Assembly: GCA_964630905.1 (NCBI GenBank)
Contig: CAZVWR010000011.1
Location: forward strand, 1 to 64,000
DNA: 64,000 bases
Direction of reading: 5' to 3'
DNA from: JAGOEX01 sp964630905
GTDB taxonomy: Bacteria > UBP6 > UBA1177
In this document: piece by piece, positions 63,035 through 64,000 of the stretch
How positions within the stretch are numbered: position 1 is the stretch's first letter
Layout: the number at the start of each line of letters is the position of its first letter
Translations under genes and position numbers: made by a program
The notes under the pieces: generated by a model
Databases searched by the model: none
Told to the model about the DNA's origin: nothing
The model's input: only the letters and a program-made list of their open reading frames with translations

Positions 63035-64000
63035 TTGACTACGAATATCAGCATGGAGATCGAAGAAAAGTATATCGGTTCTGTTATCAATGAAAGATAT
63101 AAGATAATCAGGAAGATAGGTGTCGGCGGCATGGGCAATGTCTATCTTGCCGAGCACGAAATACTTAAAAAGAAAGTCGCCATAAAGATACTTCATTTTG
63201 AGCAGAGCAAAAGAAAAGACACCCTTGAAAGATTTAAAAGAGAGGCTATCGCTGCATCCAATATGGGTCAGGCGAACATAGTCGATGTCACCGATTTCGG
63301 TTATACGGAAGAGGGTAACGCATATTTTGTCATGGAATATGTTGAAGGAAGCTCTCTTGCCGAAGTTATCAAAAATGAAAAAAGACTTCCCATTGAATAT
63401 GCGGTCTCTGTAGCCTGTCAGATAGCTGTCGCACTTTATTCTGCTCACAGCAAGGGGATAATTCACCGTGATCTTAAACCCGAGAACATACTCATAACTG
63501 AAAAAGACGGCGTGATCCCTTTTGTAAAAATAGTTGATTTCGGAATATCAAAGATCGTTCACGATGAGATAAACAGAAAAGACAAGCTCAAGACACTCAC
63601 GAAATCGGGCTCTATCTTCGGAACCCCTGAATATATGTCACCGGAACAGGCGGGAGGCAACAATGTGGAGCCGGCTTCGGACATCTATTCTCTGGGTGTG
63701 ATAATATACGAAATGCTGACAGGGAGGATCCCTTTCTCAGATGACAACTATATGAAAGTCCTGCATAAGCATCAGTACGAATTTCCCCAGATACCCTCAT
63801 CGCTCAATCCATCCATCCCTTCCGACATGGATTCGCTGATAATGAAATGTCTTGAAAAAAAGCCGTTTAACAGATACGAATCCATGCTTTCACTGCTGAG
63901 TGATCTAAAAAAGATATATCTCACGCACAACCTTGAAAAGAAACTCTCTCTGGCTTTCATTTTCAATACCGGTACTGTTGCAGGAAAAAGCAGTGGAAAT
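63035..64000 (+). CDS. Ser/Thr protein kinase, 3' end outside window
   Basis: It starts with TTG at 63035 behind GAGGGG (63024-63029) and stays open for 322 codons to the window edge. The kinase domain is complete: Gly-rich loop IGVGGMGNVYLAE, the ATP lysine in VAIKIL (Lys51), HRDLKPENIL (Asp146), VDFGISK (Asp168), GTPEYMSPEQA and SDIYSLGVIIYEM. It is of the Hanks type common in Myxococcota, where a membrane anchor and sensor domain usually follow; none is visible yet. The stretch upstream (62916-63034) shows no other gene. Confidence 0.95.
   Translation, partial: MTTNISMEIEEKYIGSVINERYKIIRKIGVGGMGNVYLAEHEILKKKVAIKILHFEQSKRKDTLERFKREAIAASNMGQANIVDVTDFGYTEEGNAYFVMEYVEGSSLAEVIKNEKRLPIEYAVSVACQIAVALYSAHSKGIIHRDLKPENILITEKDGVIPFVKIVDFGISKIVHDEINRKDKLKTLTKSGSIFGTPEYMSPEQAGGNNVEPASDIYSLGVIIYEMLTGRIPFSDDNYMKVLHKHQYEFPQIPSSLNPSIPSDMDSLIMKCLEKKPFNRYESMLSLLSDLKKIYLTHNLEKKLSLAFIFNTGTVAGKSSGN

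Noticed and set aside
62987..63466. 159-residue - strand frame
   Set aside because: It is antisense to the first part of the Ser/Thr kinase domain, whose motifs are clear.

Overview
The window is AT-rich bacterial chromosomal DNA from a Gram-negative organism: it encodes outer-membrane beta-barrels and many lipobox lipoproteins. Several traits point to a deltaproteobacterial or Myxococcota-like lineage: a myxobacterial-type Ser/Thr kinase, a lipoprotein with AgmX/PglI-like C-terminal repeats, RCC1-propeller lipoproteins, acidic Asp/Glu spacers after the lipid-anchored Cys, (Thr-Gly-Asn/Asp)n linkers and a hybrid CheR-histidine kinase. This placement is inference; no rRNA or tRNA gene was seen.

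Region 1 (1-12046, + strand) is one tightly packed run of exported proteins: two RCC1-repeat proteins, the first truncated by the window edge, then four paralogous proteins. Each paralogue has a MACPF/perforin-like signature followed by a GON domain, the domain known from the C-terminus of animal ADAMTS proteases. The first paralogue also carries a C-type-lectin-like domain inserted near the end of its GON domain. This is the best candidate for an undescribed system.

Region 2 (12047-21320) is an accessory island made of cassettes. Their boundaries are marked by partial copies of the 3' end of the alpha-2-macroglobulin gene that lies intact at 21926-28075. Cassettes hold a Fic AMP-transferase, an XRE regulator with a P-loop protein and a large ankyrin-like lipoprotein, an AAA15-type ATPase whose RloB-like partner survives only as a 3' stub, and a nucleotidyltransferase/partner pair of toxin-antitoxin (AbiE-like) flavour. 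One cassette keeps a deleted copy of that same partner gene. No integrase or transposase was found.

Region 3 (21321-35238, mostly - strand) is core-like: a small barrel coupled to the macroglobulin, a Na/Pi cotransporter, an alpha/beta hydrolase with an M24 peptidase, a large lipoprotein and a TGN-repeat lipoprotein.

Region 4 (35610-39298) is a lysine 2,3-aminomutase, two ATP-grasp ligases and a GNAT acetyltransferase in overlapping order, suggesting a beta-lysine-derived product.

Region 5 (39277-64000) mixes housekeeping genes (trmL, rsgA, maf, fhs) with signalling and envelope genes: PilZ protein, NhaC antiporter, an ECF sigma/anti-sigma set with exported products, an EGF-repeat lipoprotein, a CheR-histidine kinase-receiver hybrid, a four-gene - strand set (GNAT, APH kinase, MBL hydrolase, flavin reductase), a nucleotidyltransferase/glycosyltransferase pair, three small barrel proteins, an esterase lipoprotein, an HD hydrolase and a Ser/Thr kinase cut by the right edge.
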